Shown: positions 15,136 to 26,250 of the stretch, one piece after another
Layout of the letters: each line of letters starts with the position of its first letter
How positions within the stretch are numbered: position 1 is the stretch's first letter
Program-made: the position numbers and the translations under genes
Assembly: GCA_029204225.1 (NCBI GenBank)
Contig: CM055100.1
Coordinates: forward strand, 24,435,106 to 24,499,105
Length of the DNA: 64,000 nt
Origin: Diphasiastrum complanatum
Lineage: Eukaryota > Streptophyta > Lycopodiopsida > Lycopodiales > Lycopodiaceae
Direction: 5' to 3'
The notes under the pieces: model-generated
Databases searched by the model: none
What the model was told of the DNA's origin: nothing
What the model saw: only the letters and a program-made list of their open reading frames with translations

Positions 15136-15525
15136 TGTTGGAATTTAATCTAAATCCTACTCATCCCAACAGCCCTTCTTCCTTCTTTGATTTTTACTCT
15201 CTCAAATGCAAACCTACAGAAGATGAATTGTTTTCTAACAATCTGCATATTTGAACTAATTGTCGCCACAATCTGCATTTTTACTCGGGTTTTTCCATAG
15301 GCGAAAAACTTGACACTCAACATTGTCGCTTATTTTTACCTTAATTTGCAGTTAAGGTTTTAGCGACACTTATCTAAGCTATTTTTTGGGCCATTTAGGC
15401 ACCAAAGGAAATAATCAGATCAGATAGATCATGTCATTGTAAGTGTCATCATAATTTATCTGTCAGAGAACAAACGACCAGAACGGGTCTTACAGTAGCT
15501 GACTCCTTAGAGTTGGTGATCATAG

Positions 15526-15563
<38 letters not shown>

Positions 15564-16007
15564 TCAGAATGTAGCAATTGTCTTGAATCTGTAAGTAGGA
15601 TCATGCGCTTATCAGTGTGATTGTATTGTGATCTGATCGTTGTGTTTACAACTTTATTATATAGATTTATTATTGTTCTATATTCTTTTGCATTCTTGTT
15701 GAATGATAACTCTCACTCCTCTTACACAAACATTGTTATTAGAGAATTGTATGGCTGTCTTTGACGCCTAAATTGATTCTACATTTTCTTTATACCAGGT
15801 TATCAGTACTAGAGGATTGCATGGCTGTCTTAGATGCCTAATCATCTTCGCAATCTCTCTATCACGGCAGTCTAAGACTCCTACGCTGATAATCTGATTC
15901 AACGCAAAGAACAGCTCATTAAAACTCCATTCTCTAAGTAATCCACGATCCTACTTTCAAGAATTCTTTGTTTCTTCAGTTGACATCAATCCAAACGTCA
16001 ACTGAAG
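15136..16007 (+). repeat. Probable 5' LTR of copia element B
   Basis: It begins TGTTGGA, as does the copia LTR at 24,777 (minus), and ends just before the primer-binding site. The last 34 bp hold an 11-bp perfect inverted repeat, CTTCAGTTGAC at 15,974 and GTCAACTGAAG at 15,997. A TG microsatellite sits inside. The exact 3' end is uncertain because the expected CA terminus is not obvious. Confidence 0.6.
15527..15559 (+). repeat. (TG)n microsatellite
   Basis: About 16 TG units inside the probable LTR of copia element B. Confidence 0.97.
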
Positions 16008-16082
16008 TGGTATCAGAGCTGATAATTCACATCCATCTGATCCCACAGATTGGTATCAGAGCCCAAAGAGTGGTATCAGAGC
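16008..16082 (+). promoter_or_regulatory. Primer-binding-site region with three TGGTATCAGAGC copies
   Basis: TGGTATCAGAGC, the complement of initiator-Met tRNA 3' end used by plant retrotransposons, occurs at 16,008-16,019, 16,051-16,062 and 16,071-16,082. The first is next to the LTR and should be the working site; the other two are extra copies in the leader. Confidence 0.9.
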
Positions 16083-16195
16083 CACATGTTTACTGGATTA
16101 CTAGAGTCTAGGACTTATAGTAGAACTGAACACATTTTTTGGTTCTATAGAGCTAATTCATTTAGTTTGTGTTTTATCTCTGCTACTCGATCACA

Positions 16196-17098
16196 ATGGA
16201 AGGTTCAACCTCAGAGATCCGCCTCATCAACAAATTCAACGGAGATGACTTCCACATGTGGAAGTTCAAGATGAGAATGATCTTGATCGAGAAGGAGCTC
16301 TAGGGATACGTAAATGATTCAATAGTCAAACCGGCAGAATCCAAACAACTTCCAGCTTGGGAAGCAAAGGATGGCAAGGCTCTTGCCATTGTCTCCCTGA
16401 CACTCAAATCGCTCATGTATCCAACTACACCACCTCCAAAAAAGCATGGAATACACTTGCAAGCATCTACGAGACCTCAAATGTTTCCACTCACCTCTTC
16501 TTGAGGAAGAAAGTATTGACACTCAGAATGAGTGAAGGCACCTTAGTAAGCGACCATCTAAATGAGTTCAAACAGTTGCTCAACCAACTAGCTGCTATAG
16601 GTTCGCCTATCTCAGAAGAAGAGTCTACCATTTCTCTTCTTGCCAGTCTTCCATCCTCCTGCGACAATTTAGTGTTGCTTCTTAGCAATACTCCTGCATT
16701 GTCTCTCCATAAATTGACAACAAGTTTGTTGCAGGAAGAAGTTAGGAGGAAAAGCTTGTCTACGACAACGAGTACGAAATCCATGGCACTCTACTCAAAC
16801 AAGCAGCAAACCAAGAAGAAGAAAGGCTTCAAGGATAAGAAGACAAAGGCAGAACCGCCAGCAGCATCGCAACCACAACAACAGCAGTACAGTCAACCAT
16901 CGTCCAAGACCAAGATATTTTGCAGATACTACAAAAGAACCAACCATGACATCAAAGACTGTCGTATCCTCAAGCATAATGAAATGAGAAAAAAGATGCA
17001 GCAACAACAAGAAGGCAACTCTGACACAATTAGAGGTTCCCAAGATGATGATAAAGTGTTGATGGTACACGATCAACCCAATAGAGATGCCCGATCAA
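16196..17098 (+). pseudogene. Copia element B gag
   Basis: The gag (nucleocapsid-capsid) reading starts at ATG 16,196 with INKFNGDDFHMWKFKM, the copia gag N-terminal signature, and meets TAG at 16,301. The main open part, in another phase from about 16,400, has SKKAWNTLASIYET, LRKKVLTLRM and HLNEFKQLLNQLAAIG, which match the UBN2-type gag core that assembles the particle. A basic Lys-rich stretch precedes a zinc knuckle near 16,918. This knuckle has Tyr where the second Cys should be (C-x2-Y-x4-H-x4-C), so RNA binding would be impaired. The frame then ends and the protease follows in a different phase. Confidence 0.85.
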
Positions 17099-17982
17099 TG
17101 GTATCTCGATTCAGGTGCTTCTCAGCACATGATGCCATGCGAAGACCTCTTCACTACACTCATAGCTACAAAATCAAAGTATATCTTCTTTGGTGACTCC
17201 ACTTCACATCAAGCCGAAGGCCAAGGCTCTATTCGACTACAATTATCTAATGGCATCACTAGGTAGCTCAATGGTGTACTTTATGTACCCAAGTTAACAA
17301 AGAACCTATTGTCTATTGGCAAGATCACAGATCAAGGCTATAGGGCCATGTTTACTGCCAGTTGATGTATTACTTTAGATGAGAATTCAAAAAAAATCCT
17401 CACTGCTTCCAGAGAAGGAAATTTGTATATACTGAGTGACGATTTTTCACTTTCTGTTAGTTGTTCAAATGCTAATTTATTGCATCAAAGATTAGGTCAT
17501 ACCATGTGTTCAATCTTGTATATGCATCATAACAAAATGGTCAAGGACATGAATATAAACGTTAATCAGTCTATCTGTGAAAGTTGCTTACTAGGGAAAC
17601 AATCTAGAACTAGATTTCCAATAGGACAAGCCAAAAGGGCGAAGTCCATTTTGTCACTGATACACAGTGACTTATGTGGTCCTATGAGCAGACCTTCATT
17701 AGGACAAGCTCTATATTTTATTACATTCATTGATGACTACTCCCGATTTACCAAAGTCATGTTCATAAAGAACAAGTCAGAAGCATTTAGTCGCTTCAAA
17801 GATTTCAAGCAATATGTTGAGAATCAAACTGGTCAGAGAATCAAGGCCCTACGATCTGATTCAGGGGGAGAGGACTTGTCAAATAAAATGAAGGACTATC
17901 TATCTTCATGTGGCATGCACCATTAGTTTACTACGAGCTACACTCCACAATAGAACGGAGTAGCTGAACGGAAGAACCACAC
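17099..17982 (+). pseudogene. Copia element B protease and partial integrase
   Basis: WYLDSGASQHM at 17,099 is the copia aspartic protease active site (DSGA). LNGVLYVPKLTKNLLS follows, then the GAG-pre-integrase signature (LLHQRLGH, CESCLLGKQ) from 17,480. The integrase core has HSDLCGPM (first Asp) near 17,663, FIDDYSRFTKVMFIKNKSEA, LRSDSGGE (second Asp) and NGVAERKNHTL (Glu) before the cut. Nonsense codons at 17,263, 17,362, 17,924 and 17,954 interrupt it. The last two are TAG at positions where the family has Gln (HHQF, PQQNG). Confidence 0.9.
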
Positions 17983-18704
17983 ACTGTTTTTTCGTCTCAG
18001 AATGTATGTGTTTCTGTATTTCTTCGCGACTAATTATTTGTCTGATAATTTTCGATAATTGTTTGGCTACGTAATCACTATAGTACTGGCGATTTCAAAG
18101 TTAGTTACTATAAGTTCAAACGTGATTTCTATCACTATTGTTTTGTTTGAAATTGATAGGCGTAGTCATGCATTGGAAAGATGAAGATAGTTTATTCTGC
18201 CATGCACAAAAAGTTTTCTTTCTAGACACACGAATTATTTTCATTTGTTTCTTTTTGAACTAGACCTATCTTCTACATACCACTTTTTGACATGGTATAA
18301 GAGCGTTTCACTACTTCTTTATTTGATTCCAACATGATATCAAAGCGAAAGCTCTAATGCTTGATATCTTTCGTGATATTAAATTGATATCATACTCTTC
18401 AGTTCTTTTCAACCTTTCAGTATCAGAGAATTGATTTCCTATTGTTGGCATTACCACATCTTAGTGTCATCGATACAATCGACAGACTAAGTTCCAGATG
18501 GATTTTCAAAGTAAAGTCGGTCTTATCGCAGACAAGCTGAATGGATCCAATTATCATTTGTGGAAATTTAAGATGAAGACCTTGCTAATCACCAGTGATG
18601 GTTGTTGTTACAGGTACAGAAGTAAAACCTTGTTTGCGCAAGTATCTACTTGCTCTATGTTCACTGTTTCACCAACTATGTGTGCTCGGATTCTACTTCT
18701 TTAA
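17983..18704 (+). mobile_element. Related copia piece C: LTR end, primer site, gag start
   Basis: From about 18,060 the sequence ('ggctacgtaatcac', then 'gtgatttctatcacta' and 'ataggcgtagtcatgc') is the plus-strand counterpart of the copia LTR found on the minus strand at 23,575-24,777. It ends near 18,292 next to TGGTATAAGAGC (18,293-18,304), an initiator-tRNA site with one change. An ATG at 18,498 opens a gag N-terminus (ADKLNGSNYHLWKFKMKTLL) that loses similarity by 18,600. So only the LTR end, leader and first gag codons survive. Its position right after element B's integrase suggests insertion into, or recombination with, that element. Confidence 0.8.
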
Positions 18705-19576
18705 TGTTAGCGCTAGAATCTCCTTATCTCTACTGATCTGCTAGCACATCTAGCGACTGTCTGGTTGTAGAACAATGGTAGTGTGTCCCACCTATTGAAG
18801 GCACACCTACGACCTTATTCAGAACCTTATTTGATAATGGTAGCTCATCTTGAATATAGGATCTGTCAGGAACTCGTTTTCTACTTTCTACAGTTATGTT
18901 TCAGTTCTTTCTTTATCGTTACAGTCTGTAGATTATTGCTAAACTAAACTAAGTAAGAACAGGGAATTAAACTAAATCTACTCCTATTGAAGTCATAAAT
19001 CAACATCAGCACAACAACTTCTAAACTAAAGCAATGGAAATCCTACAAAGTGCATCCTACAATTGTCACTCAACAGTTGTAAGAAGAACTCTTCAAGGAG
19101 TAGAAACCAAGAGACATCAGAATACAATGGAATGGTAGATCGATCTCCAGGTCATGCACATGTACTTGATACTAATTCCAAACCCAAATTTAAGAGAAGA
19201 AAGCATCAACAAGCACATTCATACATCAATACCCAAACAAGAATGCATGAAGATGGAGCATGAGAAAAAATACACATAGAATGATCTTCCATTAACAAAG
19301 CAACAACATTTCAGTACAAATTACATGCTCTTGAACTCGTGGAGGAGGCCTCTATCTATAGCCACGAGCTGTAGAACCCAATCACATATTATTTTGGAGT
19401 CCACCTCTTGCAAAAGAGTGAATCCCAATCTATAATCATTTGAGTTCCACCTCTTACTTGATAATAGGAGGCCCCTTTTTAAAAATACATAACTCAAGTT
19501 GAGATAATCTAATTTGCTAGCTCCCACATGGCTATCCATCTTTCGGGACATACCATGGGGCCCACAAATGTATATT
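18705..19576. other. No gene seen
   Basis: Non-coding; short open frames at 19,063-19,263 (plus) and 19,321-19,551 (minus) have no recognisable motif. It separates the copia piece from the unrecognised minus-strand relic and may belong to that relic's 3' part. Confidence 0.5.
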
Positions 19577-22500
19577 TTAGCCTAGCACTATAATTCTCAT
19601 GCTCTCAGACTCGGATCTCAACTTCATCTCTGCTAGAAGCACTTTTGAGTGGAGAGACTCTGCATCGACACCTTCGGGCATGGCATCAGCTAACATTATC
19701 CTCCCCCTATAGTATTGCAAGTCCCATTGCATTGCTTTAGCTTGACGTGTGATTCTTGGAAAGGCATAGATCAACATTTGCCTACGTAAAACCAAGAACT
19801 TATTGGCTTCGTTTTTGCTCTTCTCAACAAAATTTCAAAGGTGCAGCAGCTTATCAAGATAGCCCTGCGTAGCCGAGAATCTCTTGCTTGATCTTTTCAG
19901 CTTTTCTTCTATCAAGAGATTTCTCGTAGCCAACCTTCTTCCCGATGGCTTCAAATGTGATAAATCTTGTCTTTGCGCCCAACGGAATAGGTCCCAGGCA
20001 AGTATGAACTTATTTTCATACCACTTCTCAATCATCTACACGCACTCACTGAAAGCAAATGCGGCTCGAAAATAAAGTCTGGCCATCATTAGATGTGCAT
20101 CTTCTGATTGCAAAGGTTGATTTAAGTCTAGCTTTATGGATGGTAGCCCCCTATCCCAATAGCACTCCAAAGCCATGAGAAAGGCTATGGATAAACAATA
20201 ATCTGCACTTTCTTGGACTACAGTATCTGCACTTCCTCTATAGGCGTATCCAAACTTTAGTAGCGCGTCTCGATACTTTACCACAGTTGATCTTGAGTCA
20301 ATTCCCGGAATAAAAGGCCAATTGATCTGCAGCTCGGTTGGTTTTTTTTCTCCCAAGGGTCTCTTCTCTTAATTGGTGCATAGTAGGGGTCGACCCTTTT
20401 CCAGCTTGGTGCCCTTAGGTACTCCTGAAGCTACTCATCATTATTCAACATCATCACGATCCTCCAGGAAGGTTGTGGATGTAAGGCATTCACGAGGCTG
20501 TTGAGCTTTGGATATTCTTCTGTAGTTACTTTCTTTGCTGCACCCCCCCCCCCTCCTCCTCGTTCTCGTTTCTTATAGGTCTTCCGGAATTCATCAAATT
20601 CTTTCCGATCGTTGTATCGTCTTTTGATCTTTTCTATGGATTTCTTGGGCAGCTTCCTTGAGGGCTTTGCCAAATAGTCGTCCAAGGTTGTGGCACTCTT
20701 CATATCAGAAATCCTTGGTGTTGAACCCTCAGACTTTGATCTAGTGAAGATATCGCTCTTTTCTGCTGGAGGAGATGAAGAAAGTCCCATGGTAGGATGC
20801 ACAATCTCATCAAGTGGATTTTGATCAAAAAAATTAAAATCAGGTGGTGATGCAGGCGAAAATAGTTTACGAGTGGGAGGTAGTGTGTTAGTTATGAGGT
20901 TATACTGAGTTGTTGGTAAAATGAACTATTTTAGAAAATGGTCATCAGTTTAAGAGGCGATGTAAGGGGTATAGTGTCAGAAGTGGATGTGGTTGAACAA
21001 GTAAATGGAAGTGTTGAAGGTTGGTAGGATGGAAATGGTTCAGAAAAAAAAGGGCAACTGGGTATAAGTGGAGGAGTCTATGGCAGGTTTGCGGAGAGAG
21101 CCGGCTGTGGAACCTTGATATGGCATGCCAAAACCAACACCTCGTTAGTTGATGGATCAACTTTGCTCAAGAGCTCTAGCATCATCACTATGGTCGTCTT
21201 TTTTCTGCACTATTATGCCTATGTCGAGTCTACAAATCATATTCCATAAGAGGTCCATTTGTTGCTTTGACATGAGAAGTTCCTCGTGGATCTTGTCAAT
21301 GCTTTCTTTGAGTGCTGACAGCTTCTTGTTGCTTTCGTCTTCTAAAACTTGATGGTTCCTCTTCGGGGCTTCGTGTTTCTGGATTAAAGAAATATACTTT
21401 TCCATTTTTATCGCTGCTCCTGAAGACGCAACTAGAACTTTTATATCCTCTGGCTTTATTGGTTGCTTGACTGTTGTCATCACGTCAGTTAGTCTCTTAT
21501 TTTCCTGAGTCATGAGATCTAACCGGCGTTTGAATTGGTCTTGCACCTCTTGGAGAGACTGGAGCTGATTTGAAAACTGGTTCTGCTCTTCCAATCTCTT
21601 GGCCCTTTCACTCAGCAACTCTTCCATAACTGTCAACAACTCTGCGTCTCTTAACTACAGGTCCTACTTTGTCGTTCTAAGCTCATTTCTCTATTGCACT
21701 AGTTGGTCTACCATCCAATGAAGGTGGTAAGAGGTCTCAGCATTCCACTTCAAGGACTCTTTGGCTCTTTCTAAAAAGCTGTCACAGGCTGGAAGGACAG
21801 GGAACTCAGTCGAGAAACGATGGTAAGTAGGAAAGGAAAACTAAGAAACTATGGAATGAGATAGTAATGGAACGATTAGTTGTGTATCTTTATCAGTATT
21901 AACGAAGGTGGTAGGAATGGTAGCAACAAAGGTAAGAGGGACGGTAATGGGTATGATATCAACAATGGTGGTGGCAATGGTGGAAGTTAGAGATGAGATT
22001 GGTGCAACTGCCTCTGGAACTGCCTCCACCTCCTCTTCCACAAGATTGCCTTCATCGAAGTATTCAAGGGCATCTACATTGATGAAGCCATCTTGTTTTA
22101 GAGTAGAGGGGTCTTCAACTTTCTCTTTGGCCATTGGGCTTTCTTGAACTTCCACTATTACTTGCGGCACCTGAACAAATTCCGCTTCTCTTATTCCTTA
22201 TGTTGTGTCTTTGTGAGTGGGATTGACTGCAAGTGTGTCTTTTGCTCGTGTAGTTGCAGGCTGCTCCCTTTCTCCCTCCCTTGAAACTGTTGCCTATGGG
22301 TGGATGGCCACCACATAAGCTATAGGAACTGGAGGTGGTCCCGATGGGGATGGAGATCTGGAACGTCGAGGGAGCTGCATGTCCATGAGGTGGTGGTGAG
22401 GAGAGGAGGCAGCAGGTGTTTGTCGACAACGGGTGTGTCTCGGTTGGAGGCTGCCTTCATTTTCATCTCCATTGTCTTTACTGTGAGATGGAACATCTTC

Positions 22501-23452
22501 GTATCTAGCCATCTCCTTCTTTTGTTTCGTTGGAGACAGGTGATTTGTCATAGATGGCAGTGGGTGATCGGACTCCATGTCGGATTCAGGAGCTGGTTTG
22601 CTGGCGGTCATCTTCATCTTGTGTTTTTTCGGTGGTGGTGTGGTATCAGCAAGTTGAGAGGTTAGTGGTGATGACCGGTCATGCCTCCTCTTGATGCAAC
22701 GCTCATGAGCTATAGCAAGGTGTGGAGAAGATGTGGCTGAAGATGTGGATGGGGTATAGCGTCAGCTAGCAGCAACATCCCATGAAGCTTCAAGTCACAT
22801 GAAGACTGACTTTGAGCAAGATTGAAAAAGATGTGGCCCAATGATGTGGCTGGGGCTCTCTTTTGGAGGACATGGGTCAACTATCGAGAGATAAATCTAG
22901 TCCAATTTTACATGTTATGTCGGGCTTCATAGGATTCGGCAAGCATGGCAAAAATCTGGAGTGGAATCCGCAGTAGATGTGCCTTGCGTGTAAATGTATA
23001 TCTGGTGAGGTAGGCACAGACAGCTCCTAATTCGTGGATTTGATGGCTTCGAGGAGGATGCCATCCTTGTTCTTCCACTTGTCGACTGAGGTGTCAAGGA
23101 ACTCGACATAGCATTGCTGCATCAGGTTGGTCAGCTTGACGGGTTTCTCTTTATGACCACTTGGGAAGCCGAAGGTAGTAAGACTGCTAATAGCCAAGTA
23201 GAAATAGAGCTAAAGATTGGGAATATCAACATGAAACATCAGCTCTTCGGCTACAAAATTTTCATAAGCCTGGTACATAAGGTAGAGGCTATGATGTCCC
23301 TTCCACTGAGAAATTTTGAAATCAAGCATGTGGAAGAGCATCTGTGCTTGGTTGTACCACTGAAACATGGTAGAATGTTCACATGGAACCAATTTTAATG
23401 TCTGAGACATCTTTGGTACGTGAGCACTGTGTTCGAAATCTAATTCGGTCAT
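19577..23452 (-). pseudogene. Unrecognised decayed multi-module protein gene
   Basis: I do not recognise this gene. Read on the minus strand it shows modules in a sensible order. A helical N-terminal piece of 81 residues starts at ATG 23,452 (MTELDFEH) and runs to 23,210. Pro/Ser/Thr-rich and charged low-complexity stretches lie at 22,617-22,294 and 22,170-21,841. A clear coiled-coil follows at 21,639-21,157 (160 residues, ERAKRLEEQ, KRRLDLMTQENKRL). A basic piece at 20,802-20,431 contains KSIEKIKRRYNDRKEF. A helical, Trp/Tyr-rich C-terminal region spans 20,356-19,577 (INWPFIPGID, MALECYWDRG, LAWDLFRW) with single stops at 20,036 and 19,835 between otherwise good frames. Frame breaks and stops say it is dead. 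No transposase, polymerase or zinc-knuckle motif is visible. It lies between two copia remnants and could be retroelement cargo, an unusual gag-like protein or a host gene relic. Confidence 0.5.
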
Positions 23453-23574
23453 TCTTGGAGTGTCTGTAGTGGTGAGGAATGCAAATGGATCAAAAAGATA
23501 CAGAGGTATCAAAAAGTGGGAAGAGTTGAAAAAATAGAGAAATTGGAAAATAGATGAAACGTGAAAGCAATCAA

Positions 23575-24777
23575 TGTTGGAGACAGAGGGTGTGTCATGC
23601 GTGAGAAATGAAAATAGCTCGAAAAGAAAAAGAACACTAAAAAGAAGCAAACTCGAACAGAAAGTGTTCGTGCGCAGCGGAATGAGCTATATAACTCTTT
23701 CCCTAAGCATGACTACGCCTATCAGAACAAACAGAACGTTAGTGATAGAAATCACGGTTGTTCTGATTACGTAGCCAAACATTAACAAAACATCAGAAGA
23801 ATAATTTGTCGCAAATTGCTGGACAAATTATTTGTCGCGAATCATTCGCGAAGAGCTAGATTGAGCTCGATTGATAATCAGTCGCGAATGATTCGCGAAA
23901 GGCAAGACTAAATATTAGTCGTTAACAGCTAGACTAATATCTCACTAAGAACAGATTACAGATTGAGCAACAAGAAAGTCAGACAGAATGAAGAAAAGCA
24001 TAGCAATATCGACACAAATCTGAACGCAGAACAAAAGAGCTGTTATCAGATTAAGTATAGAAAAATATACATGTCAGTAATGCGGTAGAGCACAAGACAA
24101 TAGCGGGCGAAACTAAATGCTCTACAAAGCTAATTCAATTTGTAAAAGAAATGAACCTATTACTGACAATAAAGAATCAATGTGCAAGGCATCTACTTCG
24201 TCTATCTCTGATAAGCTTCTGATGCTATTATTTTACACACGCTTCATTCATAAAATTGATTGAATACGCAAGTGGTATTCAATATATACACATTGTTACA
24301 GGTGTGCAAATGAAGAAAGTACAAAGTGGATGTGATGTCTGTAGGAGATTGTGGGTGGCTGCAGTCGTTGTCAAGTCTGTTAGCACAGCTGTGTGGAATG
24401 AGCATGAAAAGGCCGCGACGTCATCCTTTGCTGAAATGAACATTGGCGAAGATGTGAAAAATGTGTCACTCTAACAAAATGCCATAGGATTTGATTTACA
24501 GGGTGTCTTCGCTTTTCCTAGGACACATTTGGCATTTTGTAAGACAACGTCGTCTTTTTCGCCTATCACAAAACACATGTAAAATCACAGTGTCGCATTT
24601 TTCGCCTTTTCTTCGCCTGTGAGAATTTACTTGTATTCATGCAGACAGTCGCGTTTTATTCGTCTGTCTTATTTTACATGTAAATATGCAGACTGTGCGA
24701 CAACATGAGTAAAAATGCAACATGAATGGAGGCAGATTAAAATAAAATTTAGGAGAGTAGAGGAGATAAATCCAACA
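23575..24777 (-). repeat. 3' LTR of copia element D (1,203 bp)
   Basis: The LTR is bounded on the plus strand by TGTTGGA at 23,575 and TCCAACA at 24,777, a perfect 7-bp terminal inverted repeat with TG..CA ends. The first about 280 bp match the LTR piece starting at 25,955. It contains two copies of a 17-bp near-palindrome of the form TCGCGAATSATTCGCGA at 23,835-23,851 and 23,882-23,898. Confidence 0.9.
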
Positions 24778-25942
24778 CCCTTCCTTAATCTGGATCCGTG
24801 AATGTCTTGATCTTCAAACTAAGCAATGCACAAAATTTGTTGTGTACATTAACACTTGATGCTTTCGTGAATATATTTGCAACCAAGTCCTACGTTTCAT
24901 GCACTCGGCTTGATCTTTTGGGAGGATTCGACTGATGAACCACTCCTGGGACTTGTTGTTGAGTAGCAGCAACGTCTTCGTCTGATTCGCTATCAAAAAT
25001 CGACAATGGACATGCTTGAGCCAAAATCTTGGATAGTCGTGTCAATGGTAGGTGACGAAGTTCTCCTGGAGCAATATCCTTGCCTTTGATGTCGACGAAC
25101 TGATCCTCGATAATGGCAGAAAAGCAATGACTTAATTTATACAAGTATCCATGTCTCTTTCCGAGTGCTAGGATCTTGTCTATCCTATCAACTAAACTAC
25201 TTTGCACTGATCACATTCAAATTCTACTCTATGTCCTAGATCTGTGATTCTGCTTACAGAGAGCAGATTCGTAGATAAATTTGGTACATATAGGACTTTA
25301 GAAAGTAGCTTAGACTAATCATTTGCAAAGCTTAATCTTACAATATTTTCACCTTTAATAGCTTGTGTGCTATTGTCATTAAGGTGAACATATTTCTGGG
25401 TACTGTAAGGTGTATAGGACTGAAATAGCCAATGAGGCTGGTCATGTGCTGAGTGGCTCCGGAATCTAGGAACCAAGAACTGTCGCCGGATGCTCCTTGA
25501 TGGCTGGTCATGAAGGCATCATGATCCGCTTCTTGAATAGGCTGTGGGGCTTCTACAGCTGCATTTGCCACTTGATTCGACTGCCCCTTGCTATTGTTCT
25601 TTGCTTGCAGTATCCGGCGGTCTTGAATTCCATCTGGTGATTGTTGTGTCGTCTGCTTCGAGTTTCCCTTCTGCACCTGTAACAAGGTCATACAATTCTT
25701 TAGCCATTAGTACAGTTTTCATCTTAAATTTTCATAGATGGTAATTGGCTCCATCAAGCTTGTCCATGATGGGACTGGCTTTCCCTTGGGAATCCATGTG
25801 GAAGATTAGTCTAAGTGATAGGAAAAACTATTAGTGACTTAAGTATGAAAATCTGGTACAAAATTACAGAACAAGAAAATAATTACTCTATCGGCTAGTA
25901 GAGTCTTGTACTGTTGTGGAAGCTTATCAGGCTACGAAAATA
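24778..25942 (-). pseudogene. Copia element D remnant polyprotein
   Basis: At 25,691-25,338 the minus strand encodes a Gln/Asn-rich gag tail and the protease active site WFLDSGATQHMTS. It continues with VLYVPNLSTNLLSVSRI and GKRHGYLYKL, the pre-integrase start, through frame changes. After LSHCF the sequence passes to an acidic linker (IFDSESDEDVAA), PPKRSSRVHE, and then DLVANIFTKA, which is the very end of copia pol. So at least two internal deletions removed integrase and RT-RNase H. The purine-rich AAGGAAGGG just before the 3' LTR is the polypurine tract. Confidence 0.85.
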
Positions 25943-25954
25943 GCTCTGATACCA
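25943..25954 (-). promoter_or_regulatory. Primer-binding site of copia element D
   Basis: The minus strand reads TGGTATCAGAGC directly after the LTR end (..CCAACA). It is complementary to the initiator-Met tRNA 3' end. Confidence 0.92.
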
Positions 25955-26250
25955 TGTTGGAGAAAGAGGGTGTGTCGTGCATGAGAAACAAAAATAGCTC
26001 CAAAACAAAATGAACACGAAAAAGAAGCAAACTTGAAATTCGAACGAGAAACGAACTCGAACAGAAAGTGTTCGTGCACAACGGAATGAGCTATATAACT
26101 CTTTCTCTAAGCATGGCTACGCCTATCAGAAACGAACAGAACGTTACTAATAGAAATCACAATCGTTCTGATACTAGCCAAAAAAAAAAACATTAACAAA
26201 CATCAGAAGAATAAATTTATCGCGAACAGCTAGACAAATTATTTGTCACC
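25955..26250 (-). repeat. Partial 5' LTR of copia element D
   Basis: About 295 bp match 23,575-23,850 with small indels, then similarity is lost. The remaining about 900 bp expected by comparison with the 3' LTR are replaced by unrelated GGCGGAT-rich sequence. Confidence 0.85.

Larger units (their letters stand above)
15136..17982 (+). mobile_element. Ty1-copia element B: 5' LTR, gag, protease, integrase start
   Basis: The element starts at TGTTGGAATTTAATC (15,136). A probable LTR runs to about 16,007, followed by a primer-binding site. Then come gag (16,196 onward), an aspartic protease, GAG-pre-integrase and the first two thirds of integrase. Similarity stops near 17,982, just after NGVAERKNHTL, where LTR sequence of a related copia family begins. 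Reverse transcriptase, RNase H and the 3' LTR are missing. Several nonsense codons and frameshifts show it is dead. Confidence 0.88.
23575..26250 (-). mobile_element. Ty1-copia element D, internally deleted
   Basis: On the minus strand: a partial 5' LTR (about 26,250-25,955), a primer-binding site, a shortened internal part, a purine-rich tract (24,786-24,778) and a complete 3' LTR (24,777-23,575). The internal part keeps the protease and the pre-integrase start, then jumps to the integrase/RT linker and then to the C-terminal end of pol. Integrase core, reverse transcriptase and RNase H are gone, so it could move only with help from a full copy. Confidence 0.88.
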
